A stretch of DNA of 64,000 nucleotides. It comes from Chitinophagales bacterium (GTDB lineage Bacteria; Bacteroidota; Bacteroidia; Chitinophagales; Chitinophagaceae). This document shows, piece by piece, positions 18,441 to 30,400 of the stretch. Within the stretch, counting starts at the first letter, position 1. Each line of letters begins with the position of its first letter. The notes under the pieces were generated by a model. The model was not told the DNA's origin. It did no database searches and saw only the letters and a program-made list of their open reading frames with translations. The position numbers and the translations under genes are program-made. Where the stretch lies: positions 186,001 to 250,000 of the forward strand of contig JAJPKJ010000012.1 of the NCBI GenBank assembly GCA_021323755.1, read 5' to 3'.

Positions 18441-19796
18441 ATGAAAAGATTTCTTCCCGGATTTCTCCTTTCTACCTGTATTTGTATCAATGCAACTGCT
18501 CAGCATTATTCGGCTGTTGAAAATTATGCGTTGAACAGACCTGGAGTTGTAATGATAAAAACGGTCTTCTCTGCCAATGTATATGTTAAAGATATGCATG
18601 TGGCGAACCGGGAATTCAATAAGCTTCTGGATTCGATTCAACGTGTTGATACAAGCGGCGCGGCATTCACATCTGAACAAAAACTGGATATTGTTCTCAG
18701 GGAAATGAACAATCATCCATCTAAATTTTTTAAACCGACTCTTGATTATATTAAACAACCCGAGGAGATAACAGCTACAGGAACGGGGTTTTTTATCACC
18801 GGTGATGGTTACGTGGCAACGAATTGCCATCTTATTGAGAGCAATAACACATTTATTCGTCGTCAATTTATATTGACTGCATTTCAGCAAATTACGGATG
18901 CTAATATTCAGGCGCTTGAAAATTCCTGGGCAGCGAAATTTTCTGAACAACAACGCAGTTCCTTGTATAATACCTTTGCGTCTGTGTATTCTCGATTATT
19001 TGCGATGGAATTGTTTGACCTTAAAAAAAATGTGTTCATCGTCTATCGCTCTGATAATAATGGTAGGAATGATTCCACGGTAAGAAGACCCGCAACCGTA
19101 ATCGTAAAAGGCTCACCGATGCCCGGAAAAGATGTTGCGATTCTTAAAATTGAAGGTGACACAAGCTTGCCAACGCTTAAAATTGATGGGGGTGAATTGC
19201 CAAAAGTAGGAGAGCAATTGTTGGTATATGGATATCCGGGTCCTGTAACAAATAATGATTTTGTTTCTGTAGAATCAGCGATAGAACCAACTCTCACAAC
19301 AGGAATTGTCAGTGCAATAAAAAAATCAGTTAATGGTTGGCCCGTAATACAAATGGATGCAAATATTAATCATGGAAGCAGCGGCGGGCCGGTTTGTAAT
19401 GAAGAAGGTGACGTGGTTGGTCTTACTACTTTTGGTAGTCTTGAAAACTCAGGAGCCCTTGCTGCCGGACTTAATTTTTCAATTCCCGTTTCCATATTAA
19501 ATGAATTCATTGATTCAGCGGGCATTCAGCCTAATATAAGTAAAGCCACCAAACTTTTTTCTGAAGCACTTGGTTATTTTGGCAAGCAATATTACCGAAA
19601 AGCTTTGAACAGCTTTGAAGAAGCAAAAAAGCTAAATCCACATTATCCCACCATTGATAATTATATCGCGGATTGTAATAAGCGAATCGAAAAAAATGAA
19701 GATGTTGAATCGCGCAAGGCAAAGAGCATTCTGATAAGCATTGGTATATTTTGCTTTTTGCTGATCATTTTTATTTCATTCAGAAAAAAGAAATAA
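18441..19796 (+). CDS. Trypsin-like serine protease with C-terminal repeat segment and membrane anchor
   Basis: 451 residues. I take the ATG at 18441, directly before a signal peptide (MKRFLPGFLLSTCICINATAQ); an in-frame ATG at 18414 is possible. The catalytic triad of an S1C (DegP-like) protease is visible: His in YVATNCHLIES, Asp in GKDVAILKIEG and Ser in NHGSSGGPVCNEEG. There is no PDZ domain. After the protease comes a TPR-like helical pair (KLFSEALGYFGKQYYRKALNSFEEAKKLNP) and then one membrane segment (ILISIGIFCFLLIIFISF) with a KKK tail. So the protease probably faces the periplasm, is held by its C-terminus, and uses the helical part to bind partners. The PDZ-free, tail-anchored layout is unusual for DegP relatives. 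Confidence 0.8.
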   Translation: MKRFLPGFLLSTCICINATAQHYSAVENYALNRPGVVMIKTVFSANVYVKDMHVANREFNKLLDSIQRVDTSGAAFTSEQKLDIVLREMNNHPSKFFKPTLDYIKQPEEITATGTGFFITGDGYVATNCHLIESNNTFIRRQFILTAFQQITDANIQALENSWAAKFSEQQRSSLYNTFASVYSRLFAMELFDLKKNVFIVYRSDNNGRNDSTVRRPATVIVKGSPMPGKDVAILKIEGDTSLPTLKIDGGELPKVGEQLLVYGYPGPVTNNDFVSVESAIEPTLTTGIVSAIKKSVNGWPVIQMDANINHGSSGGPVCNEEGDVVGLTTFGSLENSGALAAGLNFSIPVSILNEFIDSAGIQPNISKATKLFSEALGYFGKQYYRKALNSFEEAKKLNPHYPTIDNYIADCNKRIEKNEDVESRKAKSILISIGIFCFLLIIFISFRKKK

Positions 19797-19805
19797 ATAA
19801 AAAAT

Positions 19806-20297
19806 TTATTGGGGATTATTATTGTTTTGCGTGAAAATAGTGTACCATTTCAGTAATCTGAAATTCAACAAAACATTCATAATGATACTCGCCGTAAATA
19901 GCAAAATAAAAATGGCGGTTAAGTGAATGGCGCTGATAAAATCCGATTCTTTTATTTGGGAAGGAATTTTAACCTGTTTTAGTAAATCTTTTGTATGCTG
20001 CAACATATAGATCGCATTGGTAAAAAGCATGAATGCAAAAAAAAGGGAAACATAACCCATCATTCTTATGCCCACGGGTGTTTGCCTACTTAATGGAATC
20101 GCAGAATTTAAAATGCTTTTTCTTAATTGTAACGAGGCATAACTGTGTAAAACAATGCACCCGACCAATACAAATGATATTAACACGGCAAGCGGTGGCA
20201 ATGCAATGATGAAAAACAATGAACATAGAGCTAAAAAACCTCCGATAACAAGATTAACCCAGGATAAAATATTGGAAACTGTAATTGCTCTTTTCAT
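19806..20297 (-). CDS. Small integral membrane protein of unknown function
   Basis: 163 residues with about four hydrophobic segments: ILSWVNLVIGGFLALCSLFFI, PLAVLISFVLVGCIVLHSY, GYVSLFFAFMLFTNAIYML and LTAIFILLFTASIIMNVLL. I recognise no family or catalytic motif. It starts 15 nt after the stop of aspS on the same strand, so it is probably transcribed with it, which need not mean a shared function. Confidence 0.65.
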   Translation of the reverse strand: MKRAITVSNILSWVNLVIGGFLALCSLFFIIALPPLAVLISFVLVGCIVLHSYASLQLRKSILNSAIPLSRQTPVGIRMMGYVSLFFAFMLFTNAIYMLQHTKDLLKQVKIPSQIKESDFISAIHLTAIFILLFTASIIMNVLLNFRLLKWYTIFTQNNNNPQ

Positions 20298-20312
20298 TAT
20301 TGATACATTTTT

Positions 20313-22139
20313 TTATTGCACGGTTAACTGGATCGAAAGTTCTTTCAATTGTTTTTCATCAATGGTTGATGGCGCATCAAGCATCATATCTCTTCCTGCG
20401 TTATTTTTTGGAAAGGCAATGAAATCGCGGATACCCTCACTACCACCGATAATTGCGCAAAGCCTGTCGAAACCAAATGCAATTCCACCATGCGGCGGCG
20501 CGCCATATTCAAATGCCCCAAGCAAAAATCCGAATTTATGTAATGCTTCATCTTTGCTCATGCCAAGCGCTGTGAACATTTTCTCCTGAAGTTCCCTTTG
20601 GAAGATTCTTATTGAACCACCGCCAACTTCATTTCCGTTCAACACCATATCATAAGCATTTGCTTTGATGTTCGCATAGGGATGTTTTAAATAATCTGCA
20701 GGATTTTCAATCACCGGATTATTATTGATCATGGTTCCAATATCACTTGGCTTTGGCGCGGTGAACGGATGATGACGGGCAACCCAGCGATTATCTTCTT
20801 CACTGTATTCAAACAAGGGGAAATCTAAAACCCATAATAATTTAAATTCATTATTTTTTCTGAAGCCTAATCGTTGACCCAGTTCCAATCGGAGTTCGCT
20901 TATTGCTTTTCGCGTTCTTTCCTCTGTACCTGCTAAAATCAGAATTAAATCGCCGGCTCTTGCTTTGGCAAAAGAAGCGATTGATTTTAATTTTTCTGCA
21001 CTATAGAATTTATCAATGCTGCTTTTAAAAGTTTCATCAGCATTGCATCGTATATTTACCATCCCCTGCATACCAATCTGCGGGCGTTTTACCCATTCAG
21101 TAAGCTCGTCAATTTGTTTGCGTGTATATTCACTGCAACCTGGAACAGCAATGGCAACAACAGTTTCAGCATTATCAAATACCCCAAAACCAGCACCATG
21201 GATAAGCTCTCCGGTTGCAATAATTTCTCCGTCCTTTTTGAACGCCGATTTCAAATTGGCAATTTTCATTTCAAACCTGATGTCGGGCTTATCATTTCCA
21301 TAATTCCACATGGCATCTTCCCAGGTCATACGCTCAAGGGTTTCTGAATAATCAATTCCTTTCACTTGTTTGAATATATATTTTATCAAACCTTCAAACA
21401 TATTCAAAATATCTTCCTGCTCAACAAAACTCATTTCGCAATCGATCTGCGTAAATTCAGGTTGCCTGTCTGCACGTAAATCTTCATCACGAAAACATTT
21501 GACGATCTGGTAATAACGATCATATCCGCTCACCATTAATAATTGCTTGAAAGTTTGCGGGCTTTGAGGCAATGCATAAAATTGTCCGGCGTTCATTCTT
21601 GAAGGAACAACAAAATCTCTAGCGCCTTCAGGTGTCGACTTGATTAAGAATGGCGTTTCAATATCCATGAAATTATTTTCATGCAAATAATTCCTGGCAG
21701 CACGATTAACTGCATATCGCAATTCAATATTTTTCTTCACTTCATGTCTGCGCAGATCAAGATAACGAAATTTCATGCGCAGATCATCACCACCGTCGGT
21801 ATCATCCTGAATGGTGAATGGGGGAGTCACTGATCTATTAAGAACAGAAAATGAACTGACTTTTATTTCGATATCCCCTGTTGGAAGATTCGCATTTTTG
21901 CTGCTTCTTTCTGAAACAGTTCCATTTACCTGCAAAACAAATTCTCTGCCCAATGCATTTTCATTTAATTGGTCATTCAGCTCTTCACCAAATAATAATT
22001 GCGTAATGCCATAACGGTCGCGCAGATCGATAAATGTGATGCTTCCGAATTTTCTTACTGTTTGCACCCAGCCGGCAAGCATAACTTCTATGCCGATATT
22101 TGTGCTTCTTAACTCGCCACAGGTATGTGTTCTGTACAT
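20313..22139 (-). CDS. aspS: Aspartyl-tRNA synthetase
   Basis: 608 residues, the bacterial long form, charging tRNA-Asp in the cytoplasm. The N-terminal OB-fold anticodon domain is seen in [15 protein letters not shown] and [22 protein letters not shown]. Class II motif 2 is [20 protein letters not shown]; motif 3 is the end segment [15 protein letters not shown]. The GAD insertion of bacterial enzymes lies between them. All expected landmarks are in place. The gene is divergent from an MtfA-like peptidase gene, with a good -7 box at 22166-22173 about 27 nt upstream. Confidence 0.97.
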   Translation of the reverse strand: MYRTHTCGELRSTNIGIEVMLAGWVQTVRKFGSITFIDLRDRYGITQLLFGEELNDQLNENALGREFVLQVNGTVSERSSKNANLPTGDIEIKVSSFSVLNRSVTPPFTIQDDTDGGDDLRMKFRYLDLRRHEVKKNIELRYAVNRAARNYLHENNFMDIETPFLIKSTPEGARDFVVPSRMNAGQFYALPQSPQTFKQLLMVSGYDRYYQIVKCFRDEDLRADRQPEFTQIDCEMSFVEQEDILNMFEGLIKYIFKQVKGIDYSETLERMTWEDAMWNYGNDKPDIRFEMKIANLKSAFKKDGEIIATGELIHGAGFGVFDNAETVVAIAVPGCSEYTRKQIDELTEWVKRPQIGMQGMVNIRCNADETFKSSIDKFYSAEKLKSIASFAKARAGDLILILAGTEERTRKAISELRLELGQRLGFRKNNEFKLLWVLDFPLFEYSEEDNRWVARHHPFTAPKPSDIGTMINNNPVIENPADYLKHPYANIKANAYDMVLNGNEVGGGSIRIFQRELQEKMFTALGMSKDEALHKFGFLLGAFEYGAPPHGGIAFGFDRLCAIIGGSEGIRDFIAFPKNNAGRDMMLDAPSTIDEKQLKELSIQLTVQ

Positions 22140-22165
22140 ATTCTATTGATTTATAACACGCGCGG

Positions 22166-22173
22166 CAAATGTA
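22166..22173 (-). promoter_or_regulatory. -7 promoter box of aspS
   Basis: TACATTTG on the minus strand fits TAnnTTTG exactly and ends 27 nt upstream of the aspS start codon. No good -33 element is seen. Confidence 0.5.
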
Positions 22174-22375
22174 CATTAAAACGATGCACATTTTTTGCTT
22201 AAAAACTTTCATTTTTAAAGATTTCTTTCTACTTTGTTATCCCATCTATTATTCATTTCCTCTGAATTAAACTATCCATACCTTTTTTGCTCTTAGCAAC
22301 TAAGAAATAATGGTTCCATCCAAGCCAATGTAAGACCCAATCTTACAGATTGTTCAACCTCAATTACAAAAGAAA

Positions 22376-23242
22376 ATGGACCTTATGGAAATCATCATTA
22401 TTGCTTCATTTGTGTTGGGAATCCTTATTCTCCACAAGCCGGTTGCTTTCCTTTTTAACAAAATTTATATAAAGCAACAGTTTCGAAAATTTCTTTCCAG
22501 CGAAACATTCTACCATTCCGTTGTTTCAAGTCATGTTAAGTACTATAACAGGCTTGGCTTGGAGGATCAGCGTAAGTTTTTATTCAGAACATTTTTATTT
22601 AAAAAGGCAAAACGCTTTCATTATATAGAGGTACAGGAAAGCGCAGAAATGCCCATCCTTGTAAGCGCTGTTGCCGTTCAGCTTACCTTCGGTCTGGAAA
22701 AATTCATGCTCAATTATTTTTCAGATATTTTCATTTTGCGCGATGATTATCATTACGGATTCTATTCACGCCCTTTTATGGGTCACGTTGATCAATCCGG
22801 AATTTATTTATCGTGGGACAATTTTATTAAGGGTTTGTCTGGACAAATGCCTGATTGTAATATTGGTTTGCACGAAATGGGACATGCCTTAGCATACGTA
22901 AATTTTATTACTGCAACAGAAGAAGATAAAAATTTTATAAAAGAGTTTCCAAAATTTTCAAAAGTTGCAAAACCGATCTTTTCCGGGATGCAACTTGGGA
23001 ATAAAAATCTATTGGGCGATTATGCTGCGACAAATTACCATGAATTTTGGGCAGTTGCAGTTGAAATGTTTTTTGAAAGCCCGGTTCGCTTCAAACATGA
23101 ATTGCCAGAATTATATCAATCAATGACGCGTGTCTTGAATCAGGATCCATTGAGTGCCTTAAAAGGGAAATTGACAATAATTAGACGATCTGCAGAAAGG
23201 GAAACGGAAGGAAATAATTCAAAGAAAAAGGCGATAATATAG
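22376..23242 (+). CDS. MtfA-like zinc-dependent peptidase (M90 type)
   Basis: 288 residues. A single N-terminal membrane helix (IIIIASFVLGILILHKPVAFLF) is followed by the MtfA-type core: LSSETFYHSVV, then RFHYIEVQESAEMPILVSAVAVQLTFGL. The zinc site is HEMGHALAYVN (two histidines and the catalytic glutamate), with the third ligand expected in NYHEFWAVAVEMFFE. In enterobacteria MtfA controls the glucose regulator Mlc, but Bacteroidota lack that circuit, so only the peptidase class can be carried over. It is convergent with the FAD oxidoreductase gene, with a 16-bp gap. Confidence 0.85.
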   Translation: MDLMEIIIIASFVLGILILHKPVAFLFNKIYIKQQFRKFLSSETFYHSVVSSHVKYYNRLGLEDQRKFLFRTFLFKKAKRFHYIEVQESAEMPILVSAVAVQLTFGLEKFMLNYFSDIFILRDDYHYGFYSRPFMGHVDQSGIYLSWDNFIKGLSGQMPDCNIGLHEMGHALAYVNFITATEEDKNFIKEFPKFSKVAKPIFSGMQLGNKNLLGDYAATNYHEFWAVAVEMFFESPVRFKHELPELYQSMTRVLNQDPLSALKGKLTIIRRSAERETEGNNSKKKAII

Positions 23243-23258
23243 ATTCATATTTACATTT

Positions 23259-24317
23259 CTAGCTTCTGAGTAGAATTTTATTGAAGCGTTGTACATTCCC
23301 TTCTGGTAGGATGATGGAATTATTAATCATATTTTCCACAAGTTGTTTTGCAAAGTAAGGAGCCAACGAACAACCTTTTGTTCCCATTCCATTTAATATG
23401 CCAATGTTCTGGTGAGCAGGATGAAAACCCACAAATGGCCTGCGTTCCAGCGTTGCCGGGCGAACCGAGGCAACATGATCGACAATATTAAACGGCATTT
23501 TCAGCCACTGATGCAAAACAGATTCGGTTTGCATGCGAAAATTTTCAGAGTGCTGCTCATCTTTAAAATCCCACTCATACGATGAACCGATCCAGAATAA
23601 ATTTTTCTTTAGCGGAACAATATTGATTCCTTTTTTAAAAATATGCGAAGAAGGGAATTCTTTTATTTCAACGATCAATGCTTCCCCTTTATTTGGAGCA
23701 AAAGGAAGATTTTTAAAATAAGGATTATCCACTCCGTTTATTCCGTCACAAAAAATAATCTTATCCGAGCTGATATTCTTATATTGAATTTTATTTTCAA
23801 TTGTATGCAATTCATTAATATCAAATTTCTCTTCCATCAATTGACCATCCGCAATTAATTTTTCTCTAAAAGAAGAAAGCAATCCATTAATATCAACCAG
23901 AAAGATTGGCGCAATTTCTCCGAAACCAAATTCATAATTGAAGTTTTCTCTCCATTCATTTTCACTAGCCGGAAGATCCAAATAATCAGCATCTTCATTA
24001 AAGCGATCAATAAACGCATTGCGCATTTGCGGAGTCGGAAAAAAATCAATTATCTTTCTTTCCGTCATGCATTCCATATTTAGTTCATCACCGATCTGTT
24101 GATAGGCATTTTTTGAAAACGTCATCAGCTCATCGATCATCCAGGTTTTTACCATTCTTCTTCCGGTAACCGGGTTAATCATGCCCGCGGCTGCTTTCGA
24201 TGCCGTATTTGGCCGGGATTCATCAATAAGGATAAATGATAACGACTTTTTTTGAAGATAATAAGACAAGAAAGTTCCGGATATTCCTTGTCCGATAATA
24301 ATAACATCAATTTGCAT
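23259..24317 (-). CDS. FAD-dependent oxidoreductase (DAO family)
   Basis: 352 residues from the ATG at 24317 (MQIDVIIIGQGISGTF). The dinucleotide-binding GQGISG motif and the following acidic IDES end of strand 2 mark an FAD Rossmann fold. GMINPVTGRRMVKTW is close to the matching segment of the MnmC oxidase domain, and the C-terminus shows ASVRPATLERRPFVGFHP followed by GILNGMGTKGCSLAPYFA, the closing FAD-contact region of D-amino-acid-oxidase-type enzymes. It is likely to oxidise an amine or amino acid to an imine with production of hydrogen peroxide. An MnmC-like tRNA-modifying role or a glycine-oxidase-like role are both possible; no methyltransferase domain is fused. It follows the alpha-2-macroglobulin gene on the same strand. 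Confidence 0.8.
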   Translation of the reverse strand: MQIDVIIIGQGISGTFLSYYLQKKSLSFILIDESRPNTASKAAAGMINPVTGRRMVKTWMIDELMTFSKNAYQQIGDELNMECMTERKIIDFFPTPQMRNAFIDRFNEDADYLDLPASENEWRENFNYEFGFGEIAPIFLVDINGLLSSFREKLIADGQLMEEKFDINELHTIENKIQYKNISSDKIIFCDGINGVDNPYFKNLPFAPNKGEALIVEIKEFPSSHIFKKGINIVPLKKNLFWIGSSYEWDFKDEQHSENFRMQTESVLHQWLKMPFNIVDHVASVRPATLERRPFVGFHPAHQNIGILNGMGTKGCSLAPYFAKQLVENMINNSIILPEGNVQRFNKILLRS

Positions 24318-24406
24318 CTTGCAAGTTAATACCAATTTTATTTCTCCAGATTACATGAGCCTGCATTCATTTCTTCTGCGATGATCTGTATAATGCGTTG
24401 GACACA

Positions 24407-27400
24407 TTATTCAACCGAAACTCTTATGCCTTCGCTGTGGCTGGAAAACTCCGGTGCATACATCGATTCAATGGAAGTAATTCCGTTGCTAAAATTGCCG
24501 GTTGCCGTAATGAATAATGGATATTCAAAAACGTAAGTACCTTTTGGTAACCAGCTAAAAAAGAAATTGGTACTTGCATCTTTTGTACTTTCATAATAAC
24601 CCAGCCCATCCTGCCATTTATATTCACTCAATACATTTACCGGCTCCATGCAAGCGGCGCGCATATCTTTCATGTGCACATATTCCATAGCGCGATCAAC
24701 CCGCAATTCGATCCTTACCTTTATTTTATCACCGATCTTTAATGTTGCATTTTCAAGAACAGGTTCAAGAACCGGACCCCTGTCGGTATTTCTTTCAATG
24801 AATAATTTTTTTGTTAGACGTAGTGGTGTTGATGATGAACTTATTTTATCGAGATCTTCAAAATATTGCCAATACACGGCACCCCATGATGATGAACTGT
24901 TTGGTTGATTTTTTTGTTTGGGAATGGTTATACTGATATTCCCCATTTCTGGTTTTACAAAATTACCATCAATTATCTTTTTAAAATAACCTGTTCCCGC
25001 TTCTGTATCGTTATTGGCAGAAGATATGGCATTATTCCCTAAGCGAATTTGAACGTTTTTATCTTCAGCAAGCCAATTTGTTCCTTGTAATAATAAAGCA
25101 TAACACGCATCGGCTGTAGCTTTGGTGGTTTCCCAGTTCTGTGTTTGCTTTTGTTTGAGCAACCATGTCTTCATATCACTGACCGATATATTATCATTGT
25201 TGATTTCGGAAAAGGCCTCTATCAATAATGATTGCGTTTCAACAGGGGATTGGTACCAATAATATCCCGCAGCAATATCTTTCCAATACATCCCCATCTC
25301 TTCATTGTACAGTGCATTTTGTTTTAATGAAGCAAGAATATCTTTCGCTGTTTTTACATCACCTGTCCTGAATAATGATAAAGCGATCATCGCCTGCATG
25401 TATTTATTTTGGTGCAACCAGAATTGTTGCGATTGTTTTCTGTAATAATTCATTGCTTTAAATGTTTCTCCCGGAATCGAATATTCGGGGAAAAAACTGC
25501 GCATATATAAATACTGGATTTGCGTGTAACCAAGATGATCTTCGTTAAGATTGGATTTATATTTTATCAGATCATCATAATCTTCCTTTATTTTTTTATC
25601 CAGAGAAGAAATTGCATTAGTCTGCATTTCTTTTATTTTCTCATTTGCATTTGTAGGTATTGCATTTAATTTTTTTAGGTGGCCTATACCTGTTACAATA
25701 TATTGGGAAATATACCTGTCCGAATTTCCGCCTTTGAACCACGCGAAACTTCCATCTTCAAGCTGCATATCTTTTAACTTATTTATTGCAGATGCTAATT
25801 CGCTGTTCATTTTAAGCATGTCAAATAATAACGCAATATTTTTTTTCTGCTGTGATTCGCTTTTCGCTTGTAAAACCCATGGCGTTTCTTCCAGCAAAAC
25901 AGATTTTAATTCCTGATTTTTTTGCAGGTTAGAAAGAAGCGCTGAACTGTCCGCGGTCTTCCATTTCTCAAAAATTTCTTTGATGCGAGGAGAGTTGGTC
26001 ATGATTTTTGAGGCAAGTGAATTCGCATAAAAACGATTGAAGGTTTGTTCGGCGCATTCATAAGGGAATTCCATTAAATAAGGCAATGCCTGAACGGCGT
26101 ACCATGCAGGATTTGTAGTGAATTCGACTGTTAGTGCATGATTCGTCAGTGTTTCGCTTTTGCCGCTTTGCAACAATTTTTCAAATTTAAAGTCTTTCGT
26201 TCCTTCAGTACGCATATTTATCGGCATCGTTTCCGTGACCAATATCCGGTTACTCAACACCGGTAGCGCAGCTTCTTCGCCATCGCTGATATCTTTATAT
26301 CTCGCTATAATACGGTAAGCAATTGGTTTATTAAATTGATAGGGAACATCAATCGAAAAATTTACAGGGACGCTTTGTTTGGCCTCAGCAGTAAAATATT
26401 GATTGGCTTCCCGATTAATGAATAATCCGTCAACAGGTTCGTTTGTTGTTGCGTCGAAAAGCTGCAGCTCAGCCTGTCCGGTCATTTCAGAGTCTGTAAG
26501 ATTAACGATCTTTGCGCTCATTTCAATCTTGTCTCCCTCGCGTAAAAATCTTGGAAGGTTTGGTTGAACCATCAATTGCTTTTGAGTAACGATATTTTTT
26601 TCAGAATATCCGAATGAAAGATCTTTTGTGTGCGCAAATAACATCCATTTCCATTGTGTTAATGCTTCGGGGATGGTAAAAGAAAATTCAATATTTCCCT
26701 CTGCATCTGTTTTCAAATCGGGAAAAAAGAAAGCAGTCTCGTTAAAATTTTTGCGGACTTGAATAGTTGGTGGCCCTTTTTTGATTTCATTGTCTGTTCC
26801 TTCTTCGACTTGATCGAGCTTACGGGAAGTATCGGTCATCATTACCTTTGGTTCCCTCTGAATTCCTAGACCAGTTGCCGCAACTTCGTTAGGATCGTTG
26901 CGGTTAGCCATAATGGTTACGCCTGATGCTTTTGCTTCTAACACTTGTGGTGACGCCATCCCCCGTAATCGTAATAATCCATTATTATTAAAGCCAAAAA
27001 GGGCATCATAGTTTTTGGTGAAATAATGGTATGCATTATCATTCCAATCTCTTTCCTGCGAAAGGATTTGTAAGAAATTATTTCCCGGGTTCCAGCTGTT
27101 CTCAAAATTGTAGTTCACATAAATATCGGGCTTGCTCCAATTTTGTGGTTTAATTTGGTCAAGAGAGGCATCATACATACTGGTCAATATCTCTGCGGCT
27201 ACTTTTTCTTTTTTATTGCCTTCAATTTTCACTTTCCATTTTTCTTCACTGCCAGGTAATGTTTTATCGCGATAAGTTTCGTAACTAATACTGAGTTCTT
27301 TATTTGTCCAGGGAACATCAATTTTACTATTATCAAAATAAAAACGGTTGTTCTTTACAAAAACATAACTGATTCCAATGCCTCCGCGATCGGTTTCGGT

Positions 27401-30400
27401 TACCGGAATGGAGAAAGATTTTTTTTCATCACTCAACAAAAAGAATTTATAATGATTAGCGGTATCTTCAACCCCGGAGGTTGGAGTTCCGGCTTCGGAC
27501 TTTTTCTCAATCACAAAGACATTATTTGCGGAGGAACCAATATTCATTATCGCATTATTTCCCGGCATCACCATTTGGTAATTATTGAAAACCCAATTGT
27601 ATTGCGGGTTTGCCGGCTCCAGGGTCTTGGAATCATAAAGCTGAATGTATTGTATGTTCTTTACCGCCTCTCCATATTTGTCTTTTGCATTTGCTTCAAT
27701 TAGATACCATCCATTGGCCAAAGGAGCGTGGTGAATGACGAATACAGCGTTTTGCCTTGTAGAATCTGATTGTTCAAAAACCTTATCCGTTTTCTCCCAG
27801 GTTTGTTTTATTGTTTCGTTGCTAAATTCATCATTGGGGAAATATTTCAGGTATTCTTCCTTACTCATTACAAATTGATCGGGCTGTTGCCAGTAGCGTT
27901 CGCGGATCAATCTATCTGGAGATTTTAGTTTATAGATCGCAACATCGACTGCTGTTGGTTCAAATTCACCGGAAAGATTCTCTGTTTTGATATAGATATT
28001 TTTCAAACTGTCAGACGGAATATTATCTCCCAATGGCAAACTGATTGAAAGATTTAAAGCTTTATAACCAACCGAAACCTGTGTCAGCCCACTTCTTGTT
28101 TCCCCATTAATATCGGTTACGTCCGCAGAAATGGAATATTCAAACAAAGGCTCTAATTCTTTTTTAATTGTGTTATCGGGAATCGCAGCAAAAGTGATGA
28201 AGAAATTTCCTTCTCTATTCGTTTTAACTTCTCCATGTGCAATTTCCTTGGACTGGCTTCGCGGATTTCCCCAGCGCCAATAAAGCCAACTATATGGATA
28301 TCGCGATTGCCGCACCACCCTGTATTTTACATTTGCGCCATCAATATTATTTCCTGCATAGGCTTTTGCAGAGCCTGTTATTTTAATGGTGTCATTCATG
28401 CGATATGAACCTTTTATTTTTTCATAATCAACGTAAAATTTTGGGCGCTTGTATTCCTCAACAGCAATCATTTGTTCATTACCGGTAGAATCATCAGTGA
28501 TCTTAAATTCGCCATTTAATAAATTCTCCGGTAATTTAAATTTGCCATTATAGGAACCAAAATCGTTCGTAGTCACAAATACAGAATCAACTTTGCTTTC
28601 ATTCGCATCGTACAAAATGATTTTCGTTTTAAACTGAGTAAGAATCTTCGATTGTTTCGTGTTGAAATCTTTAGTGATTACAATGCCTTTGAAATATACT
28701 GTTTGCCCGGGGCGATAAATTGAACGATCGGTAAAGAAAAAAGTTCTGAGGTTATCTTTCTCATATTCTGATCTGATTGTGGCGTCATTATCCGCCTCGT
28801 CATTTCTATAATTGTATGAATTAATTTGATCATCATCAAGAAACAGATGATCATTGAACGATGTGAATTCAATGCTGAAGATACTGTTGTTATTGGTTTT
28901 TGGAGGGTTGACCTTGAAATAACCGTTCTTATCTGTAACAATATTTTCTCCTTTGCGTTCAAGATACCTTTTTTGTGAGTTGTTGTAATATTGGTACCAG
29001 AATTGTACATCCGTTCTTGGCAGAGGTTGGCCCGTTTCACGATTCAACACAAAATAATCGAGACCATTACTGATGTATGCAATATTAGAAACATAAAAAT
29101 ATTGCACCGACATAATATTTTTCTGCATAGTAAAATTCTCGTCAACGCTGGCAACCAAAGCATATTCGCCAAAGGGTAATGAATCAATTTTTACTTCAGC
29201 TCTATGCAATTGATAATCGCCGGTTTCAGGGAATTGTTGCGAGAAGGATCTTAATGATTTTTGTTCAATGATTTTTTTCCAATAGTCATCGATCCATTTA
29301 TTGTCTCCCAGCTTTTCTTTTAATGCCCGATCAATTTTAAGAATGCGGAAATAAAGTTGCGGACAATTCCTGTAGCTTACTAAAACACGAAATGGTTTAT
29401 CCGGGACATTGACTTTTTCTGTCTGCAAATTCAATTCCTTTCGTAAGATATCACCCAAGAGGTTTTGACAGTTTATACTGCCTCCTGAACTGTCTTTTCG
29501 CTGAATTACATTTTCACAAATTATTTTTGCTTTCCGGTATGCATAACGGGTAATGGTGTCAGCTAGTGGATTATATTCACTTGCTTTATTCGCATATTCA
29601 AGAGCTTGTAAATACCAGGCCTCGCTGGCCGCTTTTTCTTGAGCATACCTGTTGGTGATATTTTCCAGCGATTTCAGGTATAGCTCGTCTTTATGTTCCA
29701 TTATACCATATTGGTTGGCAAACTGAATTCGCTCAATGTCAACATCAATCAAAGCATCCGGATTTGCATCATTATTATGGAATAGAATCAGTTCCTGAAA
29801 TAACTGCAGCGCTTTAAAATGAAAAGAACTTGAATCACTGGATCTAAAATGATAATAAGCAAAAACATTTTTATCAGCAAACACTTCCGGATTATTTATT
29901 TCAAATGCATAAGCTGGTTTATTAATATCCATTTCGTCCGTTTTAAAATAATCCAATGCGCGGTGAGCGAGCAGGTCAAAAAGCGTCGGCCGCAGATAGC
30001 GCACATTTCCCTTGACAATAATTGCATCAAAAGATTCAAGTTTGGTTTGCTCTAAAATTCTATTCTTGGTAATGGAAGCAAGATATAATTCGCTTATTTT
30101 ATTATGAAAATCATCAATGCTCCACGTGGTCAGATCATCGTTTTTAAAATTGAGGGTTGCTGTCCGATTGTAAATTTTCCACCGGTATTGTTGAAAATAT
30201 TTCCAATAAGTTTCTGCAAGAATACTTTCCAGTATTGATTTCACCGGCTGATTGGCTGTACTTATTTCTTTACCCAGGTCGGTAATATTGACTTTTTCGG
30301 CTTCATCCAATTTCGTTTCCTGCAGATTCATTTTGTATAATAATGCTTTTAGGAGTTGCGCATCGTCCTTTTCTTTCTTCGCATACACATAAAGGTTACT

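Noticed and set aside
18420-18953. 177-codon ORF antisense to the serine protease
   Set aside because: It is a shadow of the protease coding sequence, has no recognisable motif, and its composition follows the codon structure of the sense strand.
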